This document shows, one piece after another, positions 35,047 to 45,115 of a DNA stretch of 58,810 nucleotides (its first letter is position 1; every line of letters starts with the position of its first letter). The notes beneath the pieces are model-generated. The model worked only from the letters and a program-made list of their open reading frames with translations. It made no database searches and had not been told where the DNA came from. The translations under genes were made by a program, and so were the position numbers. The stretch lies in assembly GCA_029244935.1 (NCBI GenBank), contig JAQWQF010000003.1, forward strand, positions 1 through 58,810, written 5' to 3'. The stretch comes from Methylophilaceae bacterium (GTDB lineage Bacteria; Pseudomonadota; Gammaproteobacteria; Burkholderiales; Methylophilaceae).

Positions 35047-37127
35047 GAGTTTGAAACTTTTGAGATATCAGCTACACAATTTAATATTTCATGTAACTTT
35101 ATTAAAAGATTGTGACGGTTATTTTTTATATCGATTTGTTTGTCGTTAACCATTACCTCATTGAAAAAATTATCAATCGGTGTTTTTAGATCGACCAAAC
35201 CCTTTAAGGCTTCAACGTAATTATTCTCTTTAAGATATTTCTTAATGATTGGCATTTGCTTATTTAATGATTTATAAAGCTCTAGCTCCTGAGGCTCTTT
35301 AAGCAGAGAGGGTATAACTTCCGTATTATTTGTCACCTCATATTTCTTAAGTATATTAGAGACGCGCTTGTTTGCTGCTGCCAGTTCTTGGGATTCATCA
35401 AGCGAGGAAAAAATTCTAATTGCTTCAATCTTCTCAACGATATTATGAAGATGAGCTGGACTGAATGACATAACTGCATCAATTTCTTGTGAGCGATAAT
35501 TTTTATCTTTTAGATAGTTAACCAATCTTTCATCAATAAACTTTTTTAAGTCGTCTACCTTTTCTGCAGAAGTTTTAGGCATAAATTTTTCAATTAACTC
35601 TTTAACATTAAGTGAAAGATTATTCTCTGCTATGAGTCTTATTATACCAATCGCATTTCTTCTTAGTCCAAAAGGATCTTTAACCCCAGTTGGTTTTTCG
35701 TTAATTGAGAATAAGCTAATTAAGGTTTCAAATTTATCGGCTAGAGCAAAGGATACCCCTAATATACTTCTTGGTAATGTATCTCCTGAAAATTTTGGTT
35801 TGTAGTGGTCTTCTATGGCATCCGCAATACTTTTATTCTCATTTGAGTTAAGAGCATAGTACCTTCCCATTATTCCTTGTAGCTCTGGAAACTCTCCAAC
35901 CATTAAACTCACCAAATCAGCTTTTGCTAAAAGAGCAATTCTATCAAAATCTTTAAAGTCTCCAATAGCTTGTTCTTTGTATATATACTCATGAATTCTA
36001 GCTACCCTTTTAGCTCTATCTGACTGCGAGCCTAATTTATTATGATAAATAATTTTATCAAGCTTATGGGACATTTCAATCAAAGTGCTTTTCTTATCTT
36101 GCTTAAAAAAGAATTCAGCATCTGCAAGTCGTGGGCGTATAACTTTTTCATTGCCCTCTATAATTAGTTTTGGATTGACTGGGGTAAGGTTTGAAACTAT
36201 TAGAAATTGATTAGTAAGTTTATTATCAGAATCTATAATAGGGAAATACTTTTGGTTTGATTTCATAGTAAGTATTAAACATTCTTGAGGGACATCTAAG
36301 TATTTACTTTCAAACTCACCAATTAATATATTTGGCATTTCAACTAATGCAGTTACCTCCTCTATTAGGTCATCATCACATATAGCTAAAACATTTTTTT
36401 TGAGTGATTGTGTCGCTATATTAATAGCTTTTTGAATGAAATTTTTTCTTTTTTCAAAGCTAGCAATTACATTACCTTCTTTTAAAAGTTTGCTTTCATA
36501 GTCATCAGCATGATGAAGTTCTATTGTATTATTTTTTGACTCAAATCTATGGCCGATTGAAGTTCTTGTGGATTTAATTCCAAGAACAGTAGCATTAATC
36601 AGTTTGTTACCATAAAGAATAACCAAATTTTTAGCTGGCCTCACAAAGTTAACTGTTTCCCATCCATCACTTAATTGGTATGTCATTACTTTTTTTATGG
36701 GAAGCTTAATAAGGGAATCTAGGATAAGGCTTTCTATAATCTCATATAATTTTTTACCAACAATATTTTTTTCTATATATAGAGTGTCTTCTTTAGTAAT
36801 AATTTCTGAGAGAGATGACTCTTTATTTCCAATGGACTCTAGTTTCTTTATTAATGCTTGTTGAGGATTTTCATTTAAATCGAAACCTATTTTCTTTGGC
36901 ATAAGTTTAATTAGTTTCTTTTCTGTCTTAGCTTCAGATAAGACTTTGGTAATTTTTACACCTAATCTTCTTGGTGAGCTATATACCTGAAATTCTGATG
37001 TTGTAATTAGTTTGTGGTTAGTCAGACCTTCGAAAATATATTTTCCAAAACTTTCCCCAAGTTGTTTTTGTGATAGAGGGGGTAGTTCTTCGGTAACAAT
37101 TTCTATTAGTAGATTCTCATCAATCAT
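35043..37127 (-). CDS. glyS: Glycine--tRNA ligase beta subunit
   Basis: A 694-residue beta chain of the alpha2beta2 bacterial glycyl-tRNA synthetase. It begins with [12 protein letters not shown] (6-17), the family start, and has [12 protein letters not shown] near 490 plus the C-terminal DALR/anticodon-like domain. It overlaps glyQ by 8 bp and gmhB by 4 bp. Lengths and order match the standard glyQ-glyS pair. Confidence 0.97.
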   Translation of the reverse strand: MIDENLLIEIVTEELPPLSQKQLGESFGKYIFEGLTNHKLITTSEFQVYSSPRRLGVKITKVLSEAKTEKKLIKLMPKKIGFDLNENPQQALIKKLESIGNKESSLSEIITKEDTLYIEKNIVGKKLYEIIESLILDSLIKLPIKKVMTYQLSDGWETVNFVRPAKNLVILYGNKLINATVLGIKSTRTSIGHRFESKNNTIELHHADDYESKLLKEGNVIASFEKRKNFIQKAINIATQSLKKNVLAICDDDLIEEVTALVEMPNILIGEFESKYLDVPQECLILTMKSNQKYFPIIDSDNKLTNQFLIVSNLTPVNPKLIIEGNEKVIRPRLADAEFFFKQDKKSTLIEMSHKLDKIIYHNKLGSQSDRAKRVARIHEYIYKEQAIGDFKDFDRIALLAKADLVSLMVGEFPELQGIMGRYYALNSNENKSIADAIEDHYKPKFSGDTLPRSILGVSFALADKFETLISLFSINEKPTGVKDPFGLRRNAIGIIRLIAENNLSLNVKELIEKFMPKTSAEKVDDLKKFIDERLVNYLKDKNYRSQEIDAVMSFSPAHLHNIVEKIEAIRIFSSLDESQELAAANKRVSNILKKYEVTNNTEVIPSLLKEPQELELYKSLNKQMPIIKKYLKENNYVEALKGLVDLKTPIDNFFNEVMVNDKQIDIKNNRHNLLIKLHEILNCVADISKVSNS

Positions 37128-38034
37128 TATTAAGTTGATCCGTTACTTCTTTTGCATGAACAAGGTTTGCTAATGGAAAGCCAAGTTTTTTTCTGCTGTC
37201 TAGATATGATGCTGCAACTTCACGAGAAATTTTCCTGATCTTAGCAATGTAGTCTGCCCTTTCTGTAACACTAATTACACCTCTTGCATCAAGTAGATTA
37301 AAAGTATGTGCAGCCTTTAAGACTTGCTCGTATGCTGGTAAAGCTAGGGATTTTGTAACTAGATTGCTTGCTTGCTTCTCATATGCTTCGAATGCAGTTA
37401 GGAGGAATTTGGCGTCGCTGTGTTCAAAGTTATATGCACTTTGTTCTATTTCATTTTGTAGAAAAACATCGCCATATTTTAAATCATCAGTCCATTGTAT
37501 GTCATATATGCTATCAACGTTTTGTATGTACATAGCTAATCTCTCTATTCCATATGTGATTTCCCCAGTTATTGGCTTACATGCTATCCCCCCGACCTGT
37601 TGAAAATAGGTAAATTGTGTAATTTCCATACCATTTAACCATACTTCCCATCCTAAGCCCCAGGCACCCAATGTCGGGTTCTCCCAGTTATCTTCTACCA
37701 ATCTCACATCATTTTCTTTTAAGTTGAAACCTAAATTTTCTAGTGATCCCATGTATAAATCTACAATATCCTCTGGTGAAGGCTTAAGCACCACTTGAAA
37801 TTGATAATAATGTTGCAGTCGGTTGGGATTTTCTCCATAACGACCATCTTTAGGTCGGCGGCTTGGTTGAACGTAAGCAGCCTTCCATGGCTCTGGTCCT
37901 AAAGACCTTAAAAATGTAGCAGTATGAGATGTTCCGGCACCTACTTCCATATCATAAGGCTGGATAAGCGCACACCCCTTATCTGCCCAATATTTTTGGA
38001 GATTAAGAATAATTTCTTGAAATGTAAGTTTCAT
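37120..38034 (-). CDS. glyQ: Glycine--tRNA ligase alpha subunit
   Basis: A 304-residue catalytic alpha subunit. [20 protein letters not shown] near the start (in parts) and [19 protein letters not shown] are diagnostic, followed by the class II segments [20 protein letters not shown]. It is followed by glyS with an 8-bp overlap and preceded by lnt 70 bp upstream. It is slightly larger than the usual bare form but complete. Confidence 0.98.
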   Translation of the reverse strand: MKLTFQEIILNLQKYWADKGCALIQPYDMEVGAGTSHTATFLRSLGPEPWKAAYVQPSRRPKDGRYGENPNRLQHYYQFQVVLKPSPEDIVDLYMGSLENLGFNLKENDVRLVEDNWENPTLGAWGLGWEVWLNGMEITQFTYFQQVGGIACKPITGEITYGIERLAMYIQNVDSIYDIQWTDDLKYGDVFLQNEIEQSAYNFEHSDAKFLLTAFEAYEKQASNLVTKSLALPAYEQVLKAAHTFNLLDARGVISVTERADYIAKIRKISREVAASYLDSRKKLGFPLANLVHAKEVTDQLNND

Positions 38035-38104
38035 AATATTAATTGTATTTTCAATTCGTCATTTTACTGTTTTTTTGTGCCACATCAAAGAAAGCATATA
38101 TCTT

Positions 38105-39595
38105 TTATTTTTTGAACTTAACAATAAATAGTATGTATAAAAGACACAAAATAATAAGTGGATAATTTCCATATTTACTAAATGGAGTGCTTCCTTTATA
38201 ACCCTGAACAATACCATCTAATGAACCTACCTGATGCTGTGGCAATGAACTTATAAGCCTACCATTTTTGTCGATAATAGCAGTTACGCCAGTATTGGTA
38301 GCTCTTAGCATCATTCTTTGAGCCTCCATTGCTCTGGCTTGTGATATTTGAAGGTGTTGACTAGCGGCGATTGATTTCCCATACCAAGCATCATTACTAA
38401 GATTTACTAATATTGTTGCTTCTGGTAGAGATTTAATAATTTCATAGCCAAAAACATCTTCATAGCAGATATTTAACCCTAGCTTTTGATCGCTTACAGC
38501 AATTGGTGGCTGAATTTCTGATCCTCTGGATAAATTACTAAATGGTATTCTTAACCAATTCTCATAGATATAACCAATTAGTTTTTCAAATGGGATAAAT
38601 TCTCCAAAAGGGACTAAATGATGTTTTCTGTAATACTGCATTGGAGCAGATCCAATTGATACTGCACTGTTATAAAATTTTCCATTATCTTTTTCAATCA
38701 CCCCAAGAATAACGTCCCCATTATTTTTAATCGCATGACTCCTTACCTTATTAAGATAGCCATTGGGTATTTGATGAAGCATCAGAGGAATTGATGTCTC
38801 AGGAAGAATAATTAATGAGGAGTTAGAGCTTTTTACTAAGTTCATATACATTTGAAGATTCTCTTCCAAGAAATTATTATCCCATTTTTTATCTTGAGAG
38901 ATATTTCCTTGGATGAGACTGACTTTTAATGGACTATTAATTTTACCAACCCATGAAATATTTTTTAGTAATTCACCCCCCACCCAAATAAGAATTAAAA
39001 ATAAAAATAGAAAAATAGATTCTCTACAATATTTCATCGTAAAAATTCTTAATATAATTATTATAGATAGAAGAACACAAAAAGTAACTCCATGTATTCC
39101 TGTGATAGAAATGTATCCAGCTAAAGAGCTATTTGGAATTTGACTGTACCCAAGAGATAACCATGGAAATCCTGTAAAAATTACCCCTCTGAACCATTCA
39201 GTAAGTGTAAAAAAAGCTGGTATAAAAAATAAACTTGAATAATATTTTTTATAGAAAGTAAGTGGGTAGAAGAATAAAGATAAAAATATGCACAAAATGA
39301 ATGTAGAGAGAGCGGCAAAGAAAAAATTCATTTGCCCGTATTGGTTTAAGCAAATTACAAGCCAATAGATCCCTGACAAGAAAAATCCAAGCCCAAAAAC
39401 TAAAGCATGTTGATTTTCTTCTTTATTTCTTTTTATTATTACTAATAAGGCAGCAACAGAGATGAAGATTACAACAGGGAAATTAAACGGAGCGAATGAA
39501 AAAACACTTAACCCCCCTAATAAAAAAGAGAAGCTAAGTGATAGAAGAGTTTTTTTTTCAACGAGACTACTTGATACCATAAAGCAATTGTACAT
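38105..39595 (-). CDS. lnt: Apolipoprotein N-acyltransferase
   Basis: A 496-residue inner-membrane enzyme that adds the third acyl chain to lipoproteins. Several hydrophobic helices fill the first 215 residues; the C-terminal half is a nitrilase-like domain with the Glu-Lys-Cys triad, Glu in LPETSIPLM, Lys in YRKHHLVPFGEFIP and Cys in NICYEDVFG. A second Met at residue 6 is an alternative start. It belongs to the corC-ybeY-phoH-miaB-lnt block. Confidence 0.95.
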   Translation of the reverse strand: MYNCFMVSSSLVEKKTLLSLSFSFLLGGLSVFSFAPFNFPVVIFISVAALLVIIKRNKEENQHALVFGLGFFLSGIYWLVICLNQYGQMNFFFAALSTFILCIFLSLFFYPLTFYKKYYSSLFFIPAFFTLTEWFRGVIFTGFPWLSLGYSQIPNSSLAGYISITGIHGVTFCVLLSIIIILRIFTMKYCRESIFLFLFLILIWVGGELLKNISWVGKINSPLKVSLIQGNISQDKKWDNNFLEENLQMYMNLVKSSNSSLIILPETSIPLMLHQIPNGYLNKVRSHAIKNNGDVILGVIEKDNGKFYNSAVSIGSAPMQYYRKHHLVPFGEFIPFEKLIGYIYENWLRIPFSNLSRGSEIQPPIAVSDQKLGLNICYEDVFGYEIIKSLPEATILVNLSNDAWYGKSIAASQHLQISQARAMEAQRMMLRATNTGVTAIIDKNGRLISSLPQHQVGSLDGIVQGYKGSTPFSKYGNYPLIILCLLYILFIVKFKK

Positions 39596-39619
39596 TGCTT
39601 TATTTTTTATTGAATCCTA

Positions 39620-40027
39620 TTAAAAAATATTATTTTGTTTTTTAATGTCGAACTGGGTGCCTTCAGTTAAGTTTGATTCATTTATATTATTCATAAATGT
39701 TACTGATTCAACGAATCCATCAATTATATCGAGCTCTGTTGTAGGAAAATATGTTCCAGACTCATCTGTATTCAGGTTGTGATAATACCAGGTGCTAGCA
39801 ATAATGTTATTAGATGACTGCATCTTGATATTTATTTTTTTTGCAGGTTCGCCTATTAGTGCGATGATCTCATCAGTAGTAAGTATGCCTACTACATCTA
39901 CGAATTCATAATAAAGAGAAGGTAGCTCATCGACTATTGGGGTATCGTTGGATTGGGGTTTTTCACTGTGATGCTGAGAAAATATCATATTTGATATAAG
40001 TAATAGGCTAATAAAAAGTATTCGCAT
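39620..40027 (-). CDS. Small exported protein of unknown function
   Basis: About 135 residues after an ATG at 40025-40027, starting with a signal peptide MRILFISLLLISNMIFSQ. The longer reading from TTG at 40081 lacks a ribosome site and would push the signal peptide inside the protein, so I prefer the shorter one. The mature part has a His-rich start (QHHSEK), a TTDEIIALIGEPAK block (about 50-63) that resembles the SmpA/OmlA-like outer-membrane assembly fold, and WYYHNL. It lies between corC and lnt. Function not assigned. Confidence 0.7.
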   Translation of the reverse strand: MRILFISLLLISNMIFSQHHSEKPQSNDTPIVDELPSLYYEFVDVVGILTTDEIIALIGEPAKKINIKMQSSNNIIASTWYYHNLNTDESGTYFPTTELDIIDGFVESVTFMNNINESNLTEGTQFDIKKQNNIF

Positions 40028-40084
40028 AATAAATTTTTCCTTTAAAAGATGTACGAGCAAATGATGAGCCGATAAGTTCAATTT

Positions 40085-40915
40085 TTAGGACTCATTATTG
40101 TCGGCAAGAGTAATTTTTATAACTATAGAGTGAATTTGTCTACTATCTGATCGAAGTACTCGAACTTCAAAAGCGTCAAATGAAGTTGTCTCATCTTTGC
40201 TTGGTAGGTATCCAAAATGATGTGTTACTAACCCTCCAATAGTAGAAAATTCCTCATCGCTATAATTTGTTCCAAAGTAGTCATTAAAATCATTAATTCC
40301 AGTTGAAGCCTTTACTCTAAACTCTCTTTCTTTATCTTCAATAATATTATCCTCTGTTTCGTCATAATCAAATTCATCTTCAATATCTCCCACAATTTGT
40401 TCTAAAACGTCTTCAATAGTAACCATTCCGCTTACACCTCCATATTCGTCAACTACTATTGCAATATGGTTACGATTACTACGAAATTCTTTTAATAGAA
40501 CATTTAATCTCTTCGATTCTGGTATAAAAATAGCAGGCCTTAATTTGTCACGTAATTCAAATTCATCTCCAGCTATGTATCTTAGTAAGTCCTTTGCTAA
40601 TAAAATCCCTAAAACATCATTAACATCATTCTCAATGACTGGAAATCGCGAGTGCGCCGTTTCAATAACATATGGAATAAATTCCTCAGGTTTCTTTGTA
40701 ATATCAATAAAACCAATTTGTGATCTCGGAATCATAATATCTCTTACTTGCATTTCAGAAACATTAAGGACTCCTTCTAGCATTGTGAGTGAATCAGAAT
40801 CTATTATGCGTTCATCAAAAGCTGCCTTTATAATTTCAGAGACTTGTTCTTTGGTTTGCGGTTTGAATAAAAGATTTCTAATCTTGTTGAATATTGGAGT
40901 TTTTTTATTTTTCAT
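40085..40915 (-). CDS. corC: HlyC/CorC family transporter-associated CBS protein
   Basis: A 276-residue cytoplasmic CBS-pair protein with a C-terminal transporter-associated domain. The first block MQVRDIMIPRSQI (53-65) and VVDEYGGVSGMVTIEDVLEQIVG (in parts) are diagnostic; the acidic tail after EDEFDYDET links to the CorC_HlyC domain. It lacks the membrane domain of larger HlyC proteins, as is normal for CorC/YbeX. Proposed roles are magnesium/cobalt efflux or ribosome-related; unproven. It is 4 bp after ybeY. Confidence 0.94.
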   Translation of the reverse strand: MKNKKTPIFNKIRNLLFKPQTKEQVSEIIKAAFDERIIDSDSLTMLEGVLNVSEMQVRDIMIPRSQIGFIDITKKPEEFIPYVIETAHSRFPVIENDVNDVLGILLAKDLLRYIAGDEFELRDKLRPAIFIPESKRLNVLLKEFRSNRNHIAIVVDEYGGVSGMVTIEDVLEQIVGDIEDEFDYDETEDNIIEDKEREFRVKASTGINDFNDYFGTNYSDEEFSTIGGLVTHHFGYLPSKDETTSFDAFEVRVLRSDSRQIHSIVIKITLADNNES

Positions 40916-40919
40916 TTAA

Positions 40920-41369
40920 TTACATTATATTTGAAGTGTATGGATTAGGAAAACCAAGCTTATTTAATACTCTAACTTCTTTAGCCTCCATTTTTTTTGC
41001 ATCATCGTCATTTTCATGGTCATAACCAACTAAATGCAGGTATCCATGAATGATAAGGTGGGCATAATGTGAAATTATTTCTTTATTTTGTTCTTTGGCT
41101 TCGGCTTTGATAATTGGATGACACAAAACAAGATCTCCAACCAAGGGTTTGTCATCAATCAAGAAAGATAAAACATTAGTAGGTTTATCGATATTTCTAT
41201 ATTGATTATTAAGCTCTGCAGATTCATTTTTAGAAACTAGTCTTATCGTAATAAATGATTCTTTTGTAGCTATCTCAGATAACCATAATTTACAGTCTTT
41301 TACTTTAATTATTTTAGTGCAGTTTAATGTGTCCTGAATCTTCAGTTGTATATTTTCTGTATGTGACAT
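40920..41369 (-). CDS. ybeY: Endoribonuclease YbeY, 16S rRNA maturation factor
   Basis: A 149-residue metalloprotein. The zinc motif H-x3-H-x5-H is seen in IIHGYLHLVGYDHEND (about 108-123), with TNVLSF upstream. YbeY takes part in 3' maturation of 16S rRNA and in ribosome quality control. It sits 2 bp from phoH and precedes corC, the standard miaB-phoH-ybeY-corC-lnt order. Confidence 0.96.
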   Translation of the reverse strand: MSHTENIQLKIQDTLNCTKIIKVKDCKLWLSEIATKESFITIRLVSKNESAELNNQYRNIDKPTNVLSFLIDDKPLVGDLVLCHPIIKAEAKEQNKEIISHYAHLIIHGYLHLVGYDHENDDDAKKMEAKEVRVLNKLGFPNPYTSNIM

Positions 41370-41371
41370 AA

Positions 41372-42310
41372 TTATTTATCGGAAAATTTTTCGTATGCAT
41401 TAATAATTTTTTGGACTAATGGATGTCTAACTACATCATCTGATTTAAATTGAGTAAATTCAATTCCTTTAATATTTGTAAGAATTTTTTGTATCTCAAT
41501 TAAGCCACTAAGTTGCCCCTTTGCTAGATCAATTTGTGTTATGTCCCCAGTGATAACAGCTTTGGTTCCAAAACCAATTCTTGTTAAGAACATTTTCATT
41601 TGTTCCGGAGTAGTATTTTGTGCTTCATCAAGAATTATAAAACTTTGATTTAAAGTTCTTCCACGCATATAGGCAAGGGGAGCTACTTCTAAAATCCCTT
41701 TTTCAAACAATTTTGTAACAATGTCATATCCAGCTAAATCATATAATGCGTCATATAAAGGACGAAGATAAGGATCAACCTTTTGAGCTAAATCACCGGG
41801 TAAAAATCCTAATCGTTCACCCGCCTCTACAGCAGGCCTAACAAGAACAATACGCTTCACTTTTTCTTTATTTAATGCATCTACTGCTGACGCAACTGCT
41901 AGATAAGTTTTACCAGTTCCAGCTGGACCAATGCCAAAATTGATATCATGTTTCTGAATATTTTGTAGATAAGAAATCTGACGAGGAGTTCTACCTTGTA
42001 AATCAGTTTTTTTGGTTAAGAGCTGAGGTGATTCGTTAAGTTGACCTGGGGAAACTTTGTTCACTTCAACCATCAATAACTGAATATCTTCTTGGGATAT
42101 AGGGCTACTTGCTCTTTGGTAAAAACTTTCAATTAATTGTGAAGCAAGTGTTAATTCTTTCTTATTACCATTTAGAGTGAAAATTGAGCCTTTTCTTGAT
42201 ATTGCAATATCAAATCCAACAGCAATTTGTTTTAAATTTTCATCAAGCACACCACATAAATTAGCAAGTCTCTTATTATCATTATCTGGTAAATTTAAAT
42301 TAACTTTCAT
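41372..42310 (-). CDS. ybeZ: PhoH-like ATPase (YbeZ)
   Basis: A 312-residue P-loop ATPase. Walker A GPAGTGKT is near residue 127, and RPAVEAGERLGFLPGDL is the family block; FIILDEAQNTT is Walker B. An N-terminal KH-like region (about 1-75) is present. The gene overlaps miaB by 4 bp. The protein probably works with YbeY in rRNA processing (known association of the families). Confidence 0.95.
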   Translation of the reverse strand: MKVNLNLPDNDNKRLANLCGVLDENLKQIAVGFDIAISRKGSIFTLNGNKKELTLASQLIESFYQRASSPISQEDIQLLMVEVNKVSPGQLNESPQLLTKKTDLQGRTPRQISYLQNIQKHDINFGIGPAGTGKTYLAVASAVDALNKEKVKRIVLVRPAVEAGERLGFLPGDLAQKVDPYLRPLYDALYDLAGYDIVTKLFEKGILEVAPLAYMRGRTLNQSFIILDEAQNTTPEQMKMFLTRIGFGTKAVITGDITQIDLAKGQLSGLIEIQKILTNIKGIEFTQFKSDDVVRHPLVQKIINAYEKFSDK

Positions 42311-43635
42311 GAGGTAATAGGTTCAATTTGTAAGTTCTTTGAATTAGCATGAGCTATTTTTACATTTACGAACTTGTTGAGTAAGCCTGAATTTGCATTG
42401 GTCTCAACGATACGGTTATTATCTGTTTTACCCAACAAGATGTTTTTATTTTTCTTTGAGAAATGATCAAAGAGGACTCTCTGATTAGTTCCTTGCATTA
42501 ATTCGGTATAAGCTTTTCCTTGCAACATATTTAGGCTTTGAAGTTTTTCAAGGCGCTGTTGTTTTATTTTATTAGGAATATTATCATCAATGTAAGATGC
42601 CGGGGTTCCTGGTCTTGGACTATATAAAAAACTAAAGCTGTAATCAAACTCAAGGTCCTTCATTAATTTTATTGTCGACTCAAATTCTTTGTCTGTTTCA
42701 TTAGGAAATCCTATAATAAAGTCTGAGGTTAGTGAGATTTCTGGGCAAATTTTTCTAATTTTACGTATTATTGATCTATATTCTAATGTTGTGTAATTTC
42801 TTTTCATTGCTGACAGAACTCTATCTGATCCAGACTGTATAGGTAAATGTATAGTTTTTGCAAGCTTATCAATACTGCTGAAGCAGTTAATTAAGCTATC
42901 ACTCATTTCATTGGGGTGGCTTGTAGTAAAGCGGATACGCTTTATTTCTTTGATCTCTGCAACGTATTCTAGTAAGAGCGCGAAATCGGCGATATCACCA
43001 TTACTCATTTCTCCACGGTAAGCATTAACATTTTGTCCAAGTAAAGTAATTTCACATACCCCGTTGAATGTTAACCTAACTATCTCATTTAGAATTCCTT
43101 CTAAAGGCCTAGATATCTCTTCACCTCTAGTGAACGGAACAACGCAAAAAGAGCAATATTTACTGCAACCTTCCATAATCGAAACAGAAGCAGATACATG
43201 ATTTTTATTTATTATTGGAAGATAATCAAATTTTTCGATTTCTGGGAATGAGATATCAATTTGTGGTTTACCAGAACTTTCTCTTTTGCTAAGTAACTCT
43301 GAAACTCTATGAAGCGATTGGGGCCCAAAAACAAGATCTACATAAGGCGCTCTTTTAATAATATTCTCGCCTTCCTGACTAGCAACACAACCACCTACTG
43401 CTATTCTAAGTGCTGGATTTTTCTCTTTTAACTCTCGGAATCGCCCAAGATCGCTAAAAACCTTTACTTCTGCTTTTTCTCTAATTGAACAAGTATTCAA
43501 AATAATTAGATCTGCATCTTCGGGGGCTGATGTTTCTGTAAGCTGGATATTTTTACTTAAAACACCTCCAATTTTTTCAGAATCATATTCATTCATTTGG
43601 CAGCCAAATGTTTTTATATAGTATTTATTTGACAT
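42307..43635 (-). CDS. miaB: tRNA-2-methylthio-N6-dimethylallyladenosine synthase
   Basis: A 442-residue radical-SAM methylthiotransferase. It starts KTFGCQMNEYDSEK, the N-terminal UPF0004 domain with its cluster cysteines, then has the radical-SAM CxxxCxxC as CSKYCSFC (about 156-163). The C-terminal TRAM domain closes the protein. It modifies A37 of tRNAs reading UNN codons. It is first in the miaB-phoH-ybeY-corC-lnt block. Confidence 0.97.
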   Translation of the reverse strand: MSNKYYIKTFGCQMNEYDSEKIGGVLSKNIQLTETSAPEDADLIILNTCSIREKAEVKVFSDLGRFRELKEKNPALRIAVGGCVASQEGENIIKRAPYVDLVFGPQSLHRVSELLSKRESSGKPQIDISFPEIEKFDYLPIINKNHVSASVSIMEGCSKYCSFCVVPFTRGEEISRPLEGILNEIVRLTFNGVCEITLLGQNVNAYRGEMSNGDIADFALLLEYVAEIKEIKRIRFTTSHPNEMSDSLINCFSSIDKLAKTIHLPIQSGSDRVLSAMKRNYTTLEYRSIIRKIRKICPEISLTSDFIIGFPNETDKEFESTIKLMKDLEFDYSFSFLYSPRPGTPASYIDDNIPNKIKQQRLEKLQSLNMLQGKAYTELMQGTNQRVLFDHFSKKNKNILLGKTDNNRIVETNANSGLLNKFVNVKIAHANSKNLQIEPITS

Positions 43636-43735
43636 TAAATTACATTAAATTTTTTCATAAACGACATTATAGCTTTATATCAGAAATTTTTAGCTGATTC
43701 TGTATATAGTGACTTTAATAGAGTAACATTTTGTA

Positions 43736-45112
43736 ATGGAAAACTTCCCTATATTCATAGATATCGGATCCAAGCCAGTTATTGTAGTTGGCGGAGGGAC
43801 TATAGCGTTAAGAAAAGTTATTTTGCTATCAAAAGCTAATCCGAAAATAACTGTTATTTCTGAGAATATCTGTCTCGAACTTAGAGAGTTATTAAAAAAA
43901 CACCGTGGTAAATTTATTAAAAAAAGCTTTAGCGAGAAGGATATAAAAAATCCTATCTTAATTATTGCTGCTACAAATAATATTAAAGTTAATAAAGAAA
44001 TATATCGTGTAGCTAATAAAAGAAATATACCAATAAATGTTGTGGATCAACCTAAGCTTTGTTCTTTTACGATGGGATCAATTATAGAGAGGGATGCATT
44101 AGTCATAGCAATAACGAGTGGAGGAAAGGCCCCAGTACTAGCACGAATTTTAAGAGAGAAAATTGAAGCCTTCATTCCAGCCTCATATGCAGGACTTGTA
44201 AATTATGTAGGAGACTTAAGGAAGCTCGTTAAGAAAAATATTAGATCAGGAAATAAGAGAAGAATATTTTGGGAAAATTTTTTTGAAAGTAATTTTATAG
44301 ATAAATTTAATTCTAAAAAAAATAATCCCTCTAAAAAAGTCTTTACTAATCTTATTAAAAAACAAAATTCTATGAATTATGGTGAGGTATTTCTTGTTGG
44401 AGCAGGACCTGGAGAAAGAGATCTTTTAACATTAAGAGCGCTCCATTTAATGCAGAAATGTGATGTTTGTATTTATGATAATTTGGTCTCAGATGATATT
44501 TTAGAGCTTGTTAGGCGTGACGCTGAAATGGTATATGCAGGTAAAAAAAGGGATCAGCATACAATCCCTCAAGATAAAATTAATAAATTTTTAGTGGCAT
44601 ATGCAAAGCAAGGGAAAAGAGTCCTTAGACTTAAAGGCGGAGATCCTTTTATATTTGGACGAGGAGGGGAGGAAATTGAAAGCTTAATGAAGAATAAGAT
44701 AGCTTTTCAGGTAGTTCCTGGAATATCTGCTGCTAACGGCATCTCTTCATATGCTGGGATTCCGCTTACGCATCGAGATCACGCTCAAAGCTGTTTATTT
44801 TTAACCGGCCACTTTAAAGAAGGTGCGATTGACTTTGATTGGCCTAAACTTATTGTTGAAAAACAAACACTAGTTGTTTATATGGGCCTTCTGAGTCTTG
44901 GAGATTTGATCCGTAATCTTACAATACATGGCATGCTTAAAGAAATGCCAATTGCTGTAATCGAAAATGGAACAACAGCGAATCAAAAAGTAGTTGTTGG
45001 CACACTTAGGAATATAAGATCAAAGGTCTCTAGAACCAGGATTAAGTCTCCAGCATTAATTATTATTGGAACTGTAGTGAATCTAAGAGACCAGTTAAAT
45101 TGGTTTAATTAG
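43736..45112 (+). CDS. cysG: Siroheme synthase (CysG)
   Basis: A 458-residue fused protein. The N-terminal part (1-200) is precorrin-2 dehydrogenase/ferrochelatase with a NAD motif VVGGGTIALRK (17-27). The C-terminal part (about 218-458) is the SAM-dependent uroporphyrinogen III methyltransferase with VGAGPGERDLLTLRA and RLKGGDPFIFGRG. Together they make siroheme for sulfite/nitrite reductase. Its stop lies 3 bp from the stop of the convergent sensor kinase gene. Confidence 0.97.
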   Translation: MENFPIFIDIGSKPVIVVGGGTIALRKVILLSKANPKITVISENICLELRELLKKHRGKFIKKSFSEKDIKNPILIIAATNNIKVNKEIYRVANKRNIPINVVDQPKLCSFTMGSIIERDALVIAITSGGKAPVLARILREKIEAFIPASYAGLVNYVGDLRKLVKKNIRSGNKRRIFWENFFESNFIDKFNSKKNNPSKKVFTNLIKKQNSMNYGEVFLVGAGPGERDLLTLRALHLMQKCDVCIYDNLVSDDILELVRRDAEMVYAGKKRDQHTIPQDKINKFLVAYAKQGKRVLRLKGGDPFIFGRGGEEIESLMKNKIAFQVVPGISAANGISSYAGIPLTHRDHAQSCLFLTGHFKEGAIDFDWPKLIVEKQTLVVYMGLLSLGDLIRNLTIHGMLKEMPIAVIENGTTANQKVVVGTLRNIRSKVSRTRIKSPALIIIGTVVNLRDQLNWFN

Positions 45113-45115
45113 TTA